Assembly (NCBI RefSeq): GCF_023973825.1
Contig: NC_090118.1
Coordinates: 1,347,001-1,411,000 of the forward strand
Length of the DNA stretch: 64,000 nucleotides
Reading direction: 5' to 3'
DNA from: Plasmodium brasilianum
Taxonomy: Eukaryota; Apicomplexa; Aconoidasida; Haemosporida; Plasmodiidae
Numbering within the stretch: position 1 is the first letter of the stretch; every line of letters begins with the position of its first letter. Under the pieces are notes generated by a model, which worked only from the letters and a program-made list of their open reading frames with translations, made no database searches and was not told the origin of the DNA. The position numbers and the translations under genes are program-made. Positions 24,971 through 37,473 of the stretch are shown piece by piece.

Positions 24971-26340
24971 TTCATATGTCTGAAAAATAGTTATATAAAA
25001 GAAGAAAGGATGACACACGAATAATAACATAAATCTTTAATGCTGTTGTTGCTAACTTTAATATTTAGTAATATCTGATTTTTATTTTTTGTTAAAAAAT
25101 TCTTCCGAACTGAAAAAATTAAGGTAAGGTTGTAACACAAATATGTATTATATATATATATGCATATATGTTTTCTTATTTGGATATGCACTTGTCTCTT
25201 TTTTAATAAAAAAAAGAAAAAATCTCTAAAGATAATATAACTGATAAAGATTATTGTATTTACTTTAATTTATTAACAGTTATTATATTACTCCTAATTT
25301 TATTTTGTTAAGAAAAAGTAAAAAATAGTAATTACTAAATAATAACAAGTATTAAATATAAAATATAAATCCTAAAAATTAAAAAAAATATAAATTACAA
25401 CTAATTTAATTAGTTTTTATGAAAATAAAAACTTCATAATTAAATTTTGCAGTATTATAAATATTTGTTAAATAAAAAGGTACTTTTATTCTATATTATA
25501 TATTAAAAACCAAAAAAAAAAAAAAATAGTAGCATTTTTTCTTTAAAAATTTCGTTTATAGATTTAGAGCTTTGGGTTTATATAAAATTTATTAAATGTT
25601 TTTACTATTTTCCATTGGTGCAAAAATTTAACTTTTTTTTTAATATTGGAAAAAAAAAAAAAATAAATAAATAAAAAAAAATATATAATTTTATTTGAAT
25701 TTTTTTTTTCTAAAAATTTACTCTAAAACTTTAAAAAATTAAAATATATTTAGTAATAAAAGATAACATATAATATATTATTAATGTATAAAAATATATA
25801 TAATATTATATATAAGGAATATTTAAAAAAAAAATAGAAAAATTTCTCTTAATTTTAAAAAATTCTTTTACATCATAATATAGATAGCATGTAATTAAAC
25901 ACTTATTTAACAACTGATATGGTATGGATAATATAAATTTTGAGAGTTCGTGAGATTAAGAATTTTCTACAACCATATTTTTTCAGAGTTCCATGTGAAC
26001 TTGTATTAAAACTCGTTATTTAAAAAAATATGGGTGTGTGCTTAATAGAATATATTTTATATATACATATATAAATTGAAAAATAATATGTTAATAAATA
26101 ATAATGTACATATACTTAATAAAAAAAAAACAAAAAGGATCATTAAAATTTACGAAATAAAATTATTTTTCTGTTTTTATAATTTATCTTAAGTTTTTCC
26201 TTTTCATTTTACCACTCTATTTTTAACTACTAGTATTAAAAAAAAAAACAAATGTTATATAATAGATTTTAACCGTTTGTTTATATTTGTAATATTTTAC
26301 AAGAATATTTATTTATTTATTTTATTTTATTTTTTTTTGT
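24971..26340. repeat. Segmental duplication, copy B, with dead TRAg exon 1
   Basis: Diverged direct copy of 16121-17520. The region matching TRAg 4 exon 1 (minus strand, about 25050 to 24985) has lost its ATG (ACA-like sequence in its place). Its donor GTATGA has become ATATGA, and a frame change lies within it. No exon 2 lies to its left. A ~60-bp T-rich block with TTTAAAATAATATAT occurs on both sides of this copy (about 24893-24955 and 26313-26372). Confidence 0.8.
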
Positions 26341-26362
26341 TTTTATGTAATGATTGATTTAA

Positions 26363-26403
<41 letters not shown>

Positions 26404-29400
26404 TACATATCAAAAAAATGTAATAATATGAATTTAATAATATATATATTATTTTTATGTAATTAGATATGTTTATATGAACGTAGTGTATAATTTTGTT
26501 ACTGACTTGTTACAAATTCTGATATATTGGAAATAGATTTATAATAAAAATATATTATTAACCATCTTTATTTAAATAATATAATAAATGTATGTTTAAA
26601 TTGTTTGGATCATTTATGTAAATAGTTAAAATTGTATAAAATGTAAAAAAAAAAAAAAAAAAAATGGATAATATGTATTCAATGTAATGACATAAACACC
26701 TTTTAAATAAAATTATCAAAATGATGAATTAGTTTTGTATGTAATATTCATTAAATATTATAATGGTGTATACTTTAAAAAACATATCATATATTTGAAT
26801 ATATCATTAAATAATAAAAAAAGATCATTAAATTATTTAAAATTACGGATAAAAAGTGCATTTACTAATACATAATAGTTTAGTACACGTATATGAATCC
26901 ATGATAATATTCTAAATATAAAGTTTACAAATAATAAGCATTATACAAATATATTATTTTTCTGATATTTGCATGTCTATGGCTTTATTCACAAATCAAG
27001 CTCTTTTTGTGTAATATAATATAATAATTAATAAATTGTTGGTAAGTATATAAATTCCTTTTAGAATAAAATTATCCATATTATATTTATTATATTATAA
27101 TTTTTTTATAAAAAAAAAAAAAAATTATTTTTATCATGTTGATTCCTGTTATACACAGGAAGAACAAAAGCTGGAAAAAATACAGAGTACAGAAAAATAA
27201 ATATAAATTAAACATTTTTGTAAATTTGAATTATTAGAAGAAAACGAAAATATTTAGAACAGTTAATAATAGTTGGTGCACTAATTTAAAAAATAATAAA
27301 TTAGTAGTAATACACAAATAATAATTAGTAGTAGATATAAATAATTGTATATTATCAGTCAAGTAAGAAAATAGTTCTACTGGTATCTTTAGAAAAATTA
27401 TATAGTAGAAGTGCATAAAAAAAGGAATAAATGGAATTTTTAATATTTAAAATATGTTGTTAATAACCTTAAGTGCTACACTATAATAATTCCTTTTAGA
27501 AATTTTATACAACTCAAATAAAAATAATAAGTTTACACAAAAAGGAGATTTGTGAATGGAAATAATTTGTACAGATTATAAAGAAAATACATGAAAAATA
27601 TATATTAAATATAAGATTTTATAAATGCATGTGCAATTATTTTATTTAATATGATTATATGGTGCTTACGCTTTTGAATCTGTATTATGTTATCATATAT
27701 TTATTAATCATATTTATTTCATTAAAAAGAAATATTTAAGCGAATTTAGTTAATACTCGTTGGTAAATAAAAGTTTAAAATATATTTTTTTCCTGTAGAA
27801 ATGTATTATAATATGTGTATTTATATTATACTATATGTACTATGTAAAATAAAATTATGTATTTGTCAATATTAAATATATATATAAAAGAATTTTTTTA
27901 TAAACAGTTGAAACTAATTTTTGTACATATCGTGTTATATTCTGAAATTTTTTTTTTATATGTTTATATATTTAGTGTTATTTATATCGTAAACACTGAT
28001 ATAATATGGAGAGTCAAATAATTAATTATTAGATGCTATTCACTAAATTGTTAACGTGTTACTACGGGAGTTCATCCTACCAGTAATAAAAAAAAAATGT
28101 AATTCTGTATGAGCTAAGGATAATACTTGAAAACGTTTACTCTGTTATTGTTGAAATAAGGAAATGTAAGAAAAAAAAAAAAAAAAAGTTTTAAGTCGTA
28201 AATTGTGAATTAAAGAATAAATATTTTGTACAAATTTGGTTGTAAAAATCATTAACAGAAATATGGTAATACATACATTGTAGCACAATCTAAATATATC
28301 CCAATTTGAATATTTTTTTATGATATTGTATAATTTAAAAATAATATTGTTAAATGAAATTTTTTTTCTTTTTAAGAATATCCCTTCAATTTAAACATGT
28401 GGAAGAATATAAATTCTATTGAGACAAAATAAATATATTATTTTATTAGATAAATGACTTATATATATAGAAATCTACGAAGAGCACATAATAAACACGA
28501 ATGTTTTGGTTAAGGTTAAGGGTTAAGCTTTAAGCGCAATGTATTATATGCAAATTTACCTTAGAGGCAGAAAATTTTTTTATGAATGATAAAATAATTT
28601 TTACAAATATATGTAAAGAATTAACAAATTACTAGTTATATATATGATCAGGTGAAGTACATTCAATGATATAATAGTTTTATAAAATACGCAAAAAGAC
28701 GAAACGGATATATATTTATTAAATTTAACTAAGTATTTAAAGAGGTATATAAACTATATTTATGAAGGATATATATATATATATATATTTCATTTTAAAT
28801 GAGAAATAAAATGTTAACAATATTTTCTTATTAAAAAAATGATTAAAATGTAAAAACTTGAAGATAACACTAGAGCGGGTCGTCATTTAATGTTCCCGTC
28901 TATGATGTATTCTGTTGGAGTAAACTTCATAAGATTACTGGAGTCGCATTTTTTTTCGTCCTTTGTATTGATATATTAAAATATATATATGTGATTCACA
29001 TGATTTAAAGTTATAATGAATAATTAAAAATTAAAAACTTAACCAAATGGAAATGTAAAATTTCTTATTTAAAACTGTGAAGGAATAGTTGATGTAGGAA
29101 TTACATTAATGAAAAGTTATTAAAAACGAATTTCCTTTAACGAGGTAATAATTAGAGTTTATTTCAAGATACATAATATAATAATATAATTTTAAAATAA
29201 TAGGATCTTGTAGTTAGTATATAAAAAAATGAGAATCAATTTTGATATGGTGTTGGTCTTCCCGTAAACACACATCCGTAATGCATAAAAAGTGGAAGAA
29301 AAAAAAAAAAAAAAAAAATCTATATTAACTGGTACAAATAAACAGTGCTAATAACTATACATTTTATTTAGCAAAACTAGTAATAAATATTAATTATTAG

Positions 29401-30049
29401 TAGAAGTCTATTATTGATAAAAGCCAAACAGATACGTAAATTTTTAAAGAAAGATGAATGAATTAATGTAATTTAATTGATTGAATTTTGTCATATTTTA
29501 TAAATTAGTAAATGTCAATATTTTTTACGGAAACATAATTAAGAGGAAAATAAAAAAAAAAAATTTACATATATATATAGGTATAGAAGTAGTTATAGAT
29601 ATATTTATATCGCTTGAAAGTATATTTTTACATAAATTGTGAAAATTTGATAATTCAAAATTTAAAATGATTTCGATTTACTTATATAACTTTATACATA
29701 GAATTATATGAAGATAACTTTTTAAGATAAAATGTAAAAAAATGAATAATTTATATAATATATATAGCTGCATTAGGGATATACTCATCTTTATTATTAA
29801 AGTATAAAATTTTATGTACTTTCGAATTGCTGTAGTAAATTAAAAAATTTTTTAGATTAATTTTATAAGATGAATATTTTTTCTATATTAATTACTAGAA
29901 CTTTGGACCTCTTTATCAAAAAATTGTATATATACTAATTTAAAAAGAATGTACTATATACAATAAGAATAAATGCTATTGAAGAAATATTACAAACAAT
30001 ACAAAAAAAAAAAAGAAAAAAGAAAATACAGGGTTTCAACACAAGTTAA
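26341..30049. other. Gene-poor stretch with minus-strand coding-like islands
   Basis: Low-complexity AT-rich DNA. Two GC-richer islands are open on the minus strand. At about 29295-29240 one reads MHYGCVFTGRPTPYQN and a stop. At about 28990-28890 another reads NTKDEKKCDSSNLMKFTPTE, continues for about eight codons and stops. A telomere-like run GGTTAAGGTTAAGGGTTAAG occurs once at about 28509-28530, too short to be an array. No gene model can be built. Confidence 0.4.
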
Positions 30050-30877
30050 TTACATTGATATTAAGAATATGTAGAACAATATGCTAACAGATATAATTAG
30101 AATAAAAAACATAAACAATGCATACACAGTTATGATGGACATAGCTGCATAAAGTACCTTATTTTTTTTTTTTAAATATGAAAATGCCTCTACTATATGT
30201 CGAAATTTAACTGAATGAACATTATTAATGTAGTTGATGTGGAATAAGTCTGATTTAAATTTTGAGCTTGCTTTTTTTGATAATTTTGTTGGGTTCTTAT
30301 GCTTCACAACATTATCATAATGTTTTGAGGTATCAGATTTTTTTTTTATGTTATGTTCAAAGTTGCATGCATCATGTTGTTTTTGATGATTTTTACATTG
30401 CATCAAATTATTAATTTCTTTTTTGGAAACTTCGCGTAGTACTAATTTATTAAATTGTTTTCGAAAAAGGTCATCATGAGCTAATGCATTTAGTCTTTCT
30501 CCAAATGCATCATCACTTTCGTCTAATAAACTATATATTCTTTTTTTTAACATTTCATATTTTTTTTCTTGTTCTAATTTTGTTTCACTATATAATAATC
30601 TACTACATCTTACATTAAATGTGTTATTACTGTAGAATACCTCATTCCATGATTTACTGCATGTGGTTAACTGTAAATAATGATACAAATATTCAACATT
30701 TAAATTTAATTTATTTATATATGTACTAATCAAATTTTCTTCTACTTATAGAAACATAAAATAACAAAAAAGAACAAAAATTAATTAATTACAAGAATTA
30801 TATGGTACCTTACAGGAATATTCCCATGCCCATATTAAAGTTGAAAATAGTATATTTTTAGTAAAAAAGACTAGCAT
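30050..30877 (-). CDS. Plasmodium exported protein, RLLYSE type
   Basis: Intact two-exon gene of about 252 residues. Exon 1 (30877 to 30814) encodes MLVFFTKNILFSTLIWAWEY plus Ser, a signal anchor with the Trp-rich end common in this class. The donor is TCCT|GTAAGG, phase 1, and the acceptor CTATAAG gives exon 2 from 30744, which restores frame as LEENL. Residues 70-75 read RLLYSE, a PEXEL-like export motif with relaxed spacing (RxLxxE instead of RxLxE). A helical acidic/basic region follows (KKRIYSLLDESDDAFGERLN), then a Lys/His-rich middle, and a hydrophobic C-terminus at about 218-252 that probably forms one or two membrane segments. The expected destination is the host red cell or its membranes. 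The function is unknown. It shares its layout with the genes at 36.5 and 44.8 kb. Confidence 0.85.
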
Positions 30878-33697
30878 ATTTATATTTTCTTTTTTAATAA
30901 ATATTTTTAAAGTTACTAAAACTTATGTAATAATTGATGTACTGTATATATATGATATTTTCAATAATATTAAGCAAATGGTTGGTTTATAATTTATTTT
31001 AATTATTTGCTACTATGTAAATATAAAAAACTTTTGAATTTTTTTTTTTTTTAATTAAGTTTAATTACTGTTGCGAATAGAAGATCACACAAAAAAAATA
31101 AAATTATAAAAATTACATATTTTAGTAAGAGGTTTATTTAAAAATTTTCTTAATTCATAATACTTAAATAAGACATATAAAACATGATTTAATAAGTATT
31201 AAAAGAATAATATTGTATTAAAATTATAGTTCTATAGGAAAAAAATTAAAGGAAAAAAAAAAAAATATATATATATGTTTCATTCATTGAAGAAATACTA
31301 CGATATGGATATAATAGGGAATTAAAATCTCTGTGACAACATATGTACTAACTTGTATGTACAAAATAATTTAAGAATAAATATTATGTTTAAATCTGTT
31401 TTTAAAAATTGTATAATAAAAATTTTTTAGAAATGATCATTTATCCTGCTGTAATGTTTTCCAAAATTATTTTTGATAAAAATTCATAGGGAAAAAGAAA
31501 AAATGACAATATATATAATATTAATAAAATTATAATATTTTGCATGCATTTATATTATATATGTTGTAGTAGATTTAGATATACATTAATTTAGATTGAT
31601 TAATTAATTAAATCTAAGGTGATAAGATATAATTACACATAGCGTACCCATGGTTTTACACTTATAAAAAGTATATGTATTTTTTATATTGTATAATAAC
31701 TCAATAATATGTTCTGTTAGCTCTTCGTATGGTGATGTATATATATTTATATATAAATTCACTAATTCGAATAGTATAATTCTAAAAACAACATTAAAAC
31801 TATAAAAGTTGAACTGGTAGGTATATATACATTTTTTTATATCAATTTTAGTGATACAAATACGACTGCATATAGTAAGAAAAAAAAAATTATAAATAAA
31901 ACATTGCTCTTTTAAATTATGCTTTGTGGTTTTCAACATTTAACCATATTTGTATATATATATACATACGTACATTTTTTTTGGTAATATTTAGAATGAT
32001 ATTTTTATTTCAAGTTTTTTATTTTTTGTTCAATAATGTAATTTGTTTGTGTTAAATGTTATTATTTTATTTTTATTTTTTAATTCGAAGATTATTAGAA
32101 ATGTGATGCAAAGAAGTGAAATATTCTGCATTTATGTTTCAGAGAAATTATACTTTAATTAAATTTTATGCAGGATTGAAATTATGAAAATACAATAAAA
32201 AAAAAAAAAGAAAGAAAGAATTTTATGTTTAGTTAATATGAAGTATTTTATTTAATTATTTATAAATACTTTTTTTTTTTGTTTTTTGTTTTGCTATTGT
32301 TTTTGCTCTAGCTTTAAAAATTTATATTTAAAATGGATGCAAGATGTTTAATTGATAAATATTATTTTACAAATTTATAGTTCAACATGTTTAAATAAAA
32401 AAATTCATATAACATATTTAGCCTATGTAATTATAATATAATGTAATATGTTGGCACAAACAACTGTTAAATGAGGGGAAAAAAAAAGAGAAAAGAAAGA
32501 AAAGTTCCCTTTTACATATTGCGTACTTACTATTTATATACATATATAAAGCATTAAGGAAAAGAACAAAAATTAAAAAAAATTGGTATTATTAATAATA
32601 AATAAAAAATTATATATTTGAAGGGAATAAGTTTAATGTGAAAATTTCCTTGTCTTTGCATTGAAGTTAATAGAGAAAGAAGAAATAATATTTATGGTTA
32701 ATTTTTTAATTTTATTGCTCTTCCTGTTTGACTTTGTTTCGTTAGATTAGATATATTGTTAAATATTCATATAATAGTTATTTAAAAAAAACATAAATTT
32801 CACAATTTCATAAATATATAACAACTTTTTTAATTATATGCAAAAGGATAAAATAAAAAAAATAAAGAAAATAAAAAATAGGTATCAATCTAGATATGTA
32901 TATTCTAGCTTTCTAAAATTTGTATATAATAATAAAACTTCGGCTTTTGTCTTACTATTATTTCTAAAAGGTAACAAAAAATAGAAATTATTTGATTCTT
33001 GTGTTAATAATTTTATTTTAGCATCCTCATATTCCATAAAAAATATGAACATTTCATGTAATTTTTATTTTATGAAAAATTGTTAAATTTTGTTTACTTA
33101 CGTTACTTTTCCCCGTTAATTATTTTTTCTAAAACCTAATCATACTGATATGTTTTATTTATGATAAGCAATATTAAAAGTGGTATGACATTGTTGTATT
33201 TCTAAAAACTTTGTTTCGAAATAAAAAACCATAAGGAAATGGAAATAAATATTTAAAATGATTTATTTTCAAATTGCAGTGAAATACTTTTTATTTTATC
33301 CATATTTTATGTGTATAAATGAAAGGAATTTCTTTATTGATGAAATAAATTTTTTTTTAAAAATATGTTTTTTATCAAAATGTCGAATTTGTAGATGTAT
33401 TAAGTAAATGAATTTTTATAATTTAATTCTTCTAAAAATATTTTAAAATGGTTTTACATATATAAGTTCGAGGGAATCAGTACTAAATTATTTTTTTAGT
33501 TACTTGCTTTTTCTGTATATTAATAAGAAATTGACACTGTATATGTATATATATAAGTGAGTTATACAATCTTTACTAAGAAATTGTAAAGGATTTAAAA
33601 AAATTTAGAGAAATATAAATAATATCTTTATATTAAGTAGAAGTAGGAACTACATTCTATTCACTCTTCTTGGTAAATATATGATTACTATAAGGAA
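30878..33697. other. Gene-poor stretch
   Basis: AT-rich filler without a convincing gene except a minus-strand ATG ORF at 31604-31939 (separate entry). A patch near 31430-31500 (TATCCTGCTGTAATGTTTT) resembles one at about 22570-22600. Confidence 0.45.
31604..31939 (-). CDS. Hypothetical ORF, possible relic
   Basis: 111 codons from an ATG, with mixed hydrophobic stretches and a segment SPYEELTEHIIELLYNIKN that looks protein-like. There is no signal exon, export motif or recognised domain. At this base composition roughly one frame of this length could arise by chance in the window. Confidence 0.25.
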   Translation of the reverse strand: MLKTTKHNLKEQCFIYNFFFLTICSRICITKIDIKKCIYTYQFNFYSFNVVFRIILFELVNLYINIYTSPYEELTEHIIELLYNIKNTYTFYKCKTMGTLCVIISYHLRFN

Positions 33698-34900
33698 ATG
33701 ATCATAGAGATATTTTTGTTACTTCTTAACATAAAAGCTTTTGTACTTATCCTTTCGATGTGGACATGTCAGTATTGCAGTAATGTGATATAATTACAAT
33801 ATTCAATCATTTTTGTTGCATTATTTTTTATATTTTTATTTTTTTGATAATATTATGTTTTGTAATATTTTTTTGTAATAACATACTTTTCTGTAAATAA
33901 TATATATATGTATATGAAAGAATAAATCTATTGCAAGAATGATTTTCTTTTTTAGATAATAAAGCTTTTAATAGAAACAATGTAGATATTAAATATTTCT
34001 ATACATTTTTCTTTGGTGAGGAAAAAGAATAATTTGATAAAAAATATTGTATTATACATTTTTACATATTCTATAAATGTCATATGATCACGTTTGTAGT
34101 TATTTATAAATTGTTCCTATTACTACTAAATATGTATTATTATATAAATATATTTTTTTATTTTTATGCTTTTTCTTTTTTGGAATTTTTTTTTTCATAT
34201 ATTAGTACAACATTTGAATTTTCTCATGAAATGCATGAGAATTTTTGAGTTCATTAGTTTCACGATAATTCGTGAATACTGAATATTTTAAAAGCATATA
34301 GACTTTTGTAAAAACATATATATACTTTTGAGGAGTACTAATTCAAAATGTAGTATTAATTATTCTTTTTTGTTATCTATGTATAATACTTGTTAGATCA
34401 TAGTTAAAAACAGACTTAACCTAAGATGATATAAATATTTGAAGTGAAATTAAAATGATTATGTATAAAAAGAATAACATAAAATAGAAGGTTAATAACG
34501 TTCTCATATTTGAATTACGTAAAAACTGTTAATGTTCGAAATTCCAAAGGGCTGAAATGAAAATAAGTGGTATGAATAACACTTTCAAAGAAATTCAATT
34601 GAAAAAGTATATGCCTAATATATAATGGAATCAAAAAGGGTATAGGAGGTTTTAAAATGTTACAATATGTAGCTCAAAAAAAATTAAGGAAAAGTTAGTA
34701 TATAAAATAAAGGGTGAAAAATATATAAAGTAATGTGTAGATTTAATGGATTATGTTATGGGGATAAATAAGAAACACTCAAATTGATTATTTACTTAAT
34801 GCATTAAAATTGTGATTTTCTAGGGGTATAAAAGAGAGAGAAACTATGTAAAATATTTTTTTTATGAATTTTTTAAAACAGAGTACTTGATATGTAAAAT
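33698..34900 (+). pseudogene. Decayed exported-protein gene
   Basis: Exon 1 at 33698-33779 encodes a signal anchor ending FVLILSMWTCQYC, the hallmark of the exported-protein exon 1. It is followed by a GTAATG donor in phase 1. The acceptor CTTTTTTAG at 33955 joins in the right phase to give NNKAFNRNNVDIK and then FFFGEEKE. This is where the family has its export motif (RxLxxE-like), here apparently lost. A TAA follows at 34030-34032, and downstream sequence reads as broken fragments (FEFSHEMHENF, NNTFKEIQLKKYMPN) to about 34.9 kb. It is the only plus-strand member of the exported group in the window. Confidence 0.65.
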
Positions 34901-36480
34901 ATTTTAGGATTTTAATAACTTTTAGGGTTTTAACACTTACAAAATATTAAAAAGCAGAATTGAGTATTGAATTAGGGAAATAATTAAGTAAAAATGTCGT
35001 GTAAAACAATTTGTAAAAATTAAAATTTAACTTTGATGTGGGAATAGTTCATTGACAGGTTTTATCTAAACAAAGGATATTTATATCTATATCTATATAT
35101 ATACATATTTAGGGAAGAAAAAAAAAAGAGGAAACAAGTAGCTGTAATGAGATAATGATAAAAAAAATACAAAACATTATATATATATATAATTTAGGTG
35201 AAGAATGAAAACAAATAATTAACACTTAATACTTGTATTTCCAAAAATTAAAAGCGAAGAGAATTGTAAACGTAAACGAAACGGTTGATGAGTCTTGACA
35301 ACTATAATAAGTATTATGTAACATTTTTGATGTATATTTTTATGAAGAAGGAAAATGTAAAGAAGGCACTCATTTTTTATATTATTATTTTATTTTTATC
35401 TTATTAATTTTAATGAAACACTTTCTTTAATGCCCAGGAACTATCGTGCTCAGATAAAATTTGTAAAAATTTAATATATATATATATATATTTATTTATT
35501 TATTTAATTATTATTTTATTAGAAGTAGAGTTTTAGTAATGAGAGGCTTCAAAAATAAATATTATTATTATACATTTTTTTGAGCAGCAGCGCGTAATTT
35601 AAGAAATTGTCCTTGTGCATGTCTATATTTTAGCATATAAGTGCTATACTACATAATTTAAAAATTTTTTATAAATTATATGTTAATAACATATGATTAT
35701 ATATTTCTTTATGAAGAAATAATGAATGATTAATAAAAAAGAAGAATTAAGAATTAGTTTTAAAATTAAAATCTATAGTCCTTAGGATGCATGATAAGGT
35801 TTTAAGCGTCCTGCAACTTATAAGGTACACAAATGAATATTTATATCGGTTTGTTTTTTTCTATATCTTATATATTAAATAGGAATAATTGGTTGAAAAT
35901 ATATCCGAAATATATGATTTAATAATATGAAAAAATTTTAGTAATAGTGAGAATATTAAGGTACAATGTTCTAATTGTGAAATGTTTAAACATAAACAAA
36001 TAATTTAAGAGATAAAAAAATATTATGTGAATTAAAAGTAACTATATTTACTTGAGTAATAAAAGTAATTTATTTAAAGTCATTAAACAAGATAATAGAA
36101 TTTAAAAATTATTGAATATTATTTAAATGTATAAAAGCCATGAAATAATAATAAGTATGTTTCTTTTCTATAATAGTCATAAAAACGTAGTACATTACAA
36201 GAAAAATACATAAAACAAAACACACTTTTTAATAACAATTATTTTGTGGTGAAAATATAAATAAACTGTTTTTGTGCAATTACAATGTTTATATTAGGGA
36301 GAATGTAAAATAGTATCAATAAAATTTATTAATATAAAAAGTAAAAAGCCAAAATGTTCACATATTAATAATATAATAGGAATGTGTATATTTTTAATTC
36401 TTGCATAATACAAATTTGCTTTAGGATATTCAAACTACAAGATTATATTTAAAGATTTATTTGGTTGTTTTATATGTATT
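34901..36480. other. AT-rich, one small candidate gene
   Basis: Downstream of the exported gene at 36.5 kb. Apart from the candidate two-exon peptide gene at 35410-35636 (separate entry) I see only AT-rich filler. Confidence 0.45.
35410..35636 (-). CDS. Candidate small two-exon peptide gene, unknown
   Basis: Minus-strand ATG at 35636 opens 21 codons, MLKYRHAQGQFLKLRAAAQK plus Asn, unusually rich in Ala, Gln and Arg for this DNA. They end at AAT|GTATAA (exon 35636-35574). An ATCTGAG acceptor joins in phase 0 to 35448-35410, HDSSWALKKVFH and a stop. The intron is a TATA-rich spacer typical of this genome. The product would be only about 33 residues. It may be a relic exon pair of a larger gene, and no homologue is recognised. 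Confidence 0.22.
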
Positions 36481-37473
36481 CTAATATTGTAAACATTTTT
36501 TGTAGGAATTGTTTACATTTAAAGCTGTTTTTTTTTTACTGTATTTTTTTTTATTAAACAAATGGTAAATTCCCATTAAAGCACCCAAGGAAGTAATTAT
36601 ACCAGCACTCGCTGCTGCTGCTGCTGCTACTGTTGCTGTTGCTGTTGCCATCAATGGAATTGTTGAACCGAACAAGATTACCAGGACAGGAGGTAATGTT
36701 TTATGCCTTCCCATAAATTGTACAAATTTACTACGCTTTATTTTATGTTCAAGAGGATCATAATCATTAGAAATATTAGCTTTTGAATAATTTGACATTT
36801 CTGATAGATTGTACGAATCTGTTTTTTTTAATAATTTATTCTTTTTTAATTTTTGGTTATCTTGTACTATGCTATTAACTTTCAAAATTTTATGAAAATT
36901 TCTTCTTTTCATATTATTTCTCATTTCAGAATTATCATTATATTCTAATTCACTAAGTTTTTTTTTAAAATAATCACCAAATTCGAGTGAATTATACATA
37001 TCTCCAAAACTTTCAGAGGCATGCAGTAATTCACTAAATTGGTCCTTAAATTTGTTATCTTGGAATGATTCATTTATGCGTCTATCAAATTCATCATTGT
37101 CTTCATTTACTAATTTTGATATTTTTTCTTTTAAAGAAGAATATCTTTGTTGGTGTTCTAAATCTTCTTTTCCCATTAATAATCTTCGAGCTCTTAATGA
37201 GTGTAAGTTCTTTTGGTTAGTTTCCTTATCCCATGATTTATGAAAATTATTTGGCTAAAAATTACAGTAAATATTGAAATATTATGAAATATTATTTATT
37301 TAAATGTTAATAAAATTTTCCTTTTAAAATGAATACGCAAAATAACAAAAAAGTATAGAAATTTCTTAGAATAGTTATATCACCTCTTCATGCGAATTCT
37401 TCCACGCCAATACTAAAACTGTGAACGTATAAATTTTATAAAAAAATAATGATTTATTTTTCTGTTTACACAT
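36481..37473 (-). CDS. Plasmodium exported protein, Ala-rich membrane type
   Basis: Intact two-exon gene of about 287 residues. Exon 1 (37473 to 37384, 30 codons) has a basic start MCKQKNK and a hydrophobic core ending VLVLAWKNSHEE. The donor is GAG|GTGATA. The acceptor ATTTTTAG gives exon 2 from 37254, phase 0. Around residues 51-60 is RARRLLMGKE, a degenerate export-type motif. Helical acidic segments follow (LKEKISKLVNEDNDEFDRRI), then a Lys-rich middle. Near the C-terminus lie two hydrophobic stretches, about 219-237 and 247-263, joined by an Ala/Thr/Val-rich hinge encoded by a GCT/GTT-like triplet repeat (about 36608-36655). A basic tail follows. Export to the host cell is inferred from layout. 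Biochemical function is unknown. Confidence 0.85.

Noticed and set aside
28509..28530. Telomere-like GGTTAAGGTTAAGGGTTAAG
   Set aside because: Only about three degenerate units, with no array or other subtelomeric repeat next to it, so chance is likely.
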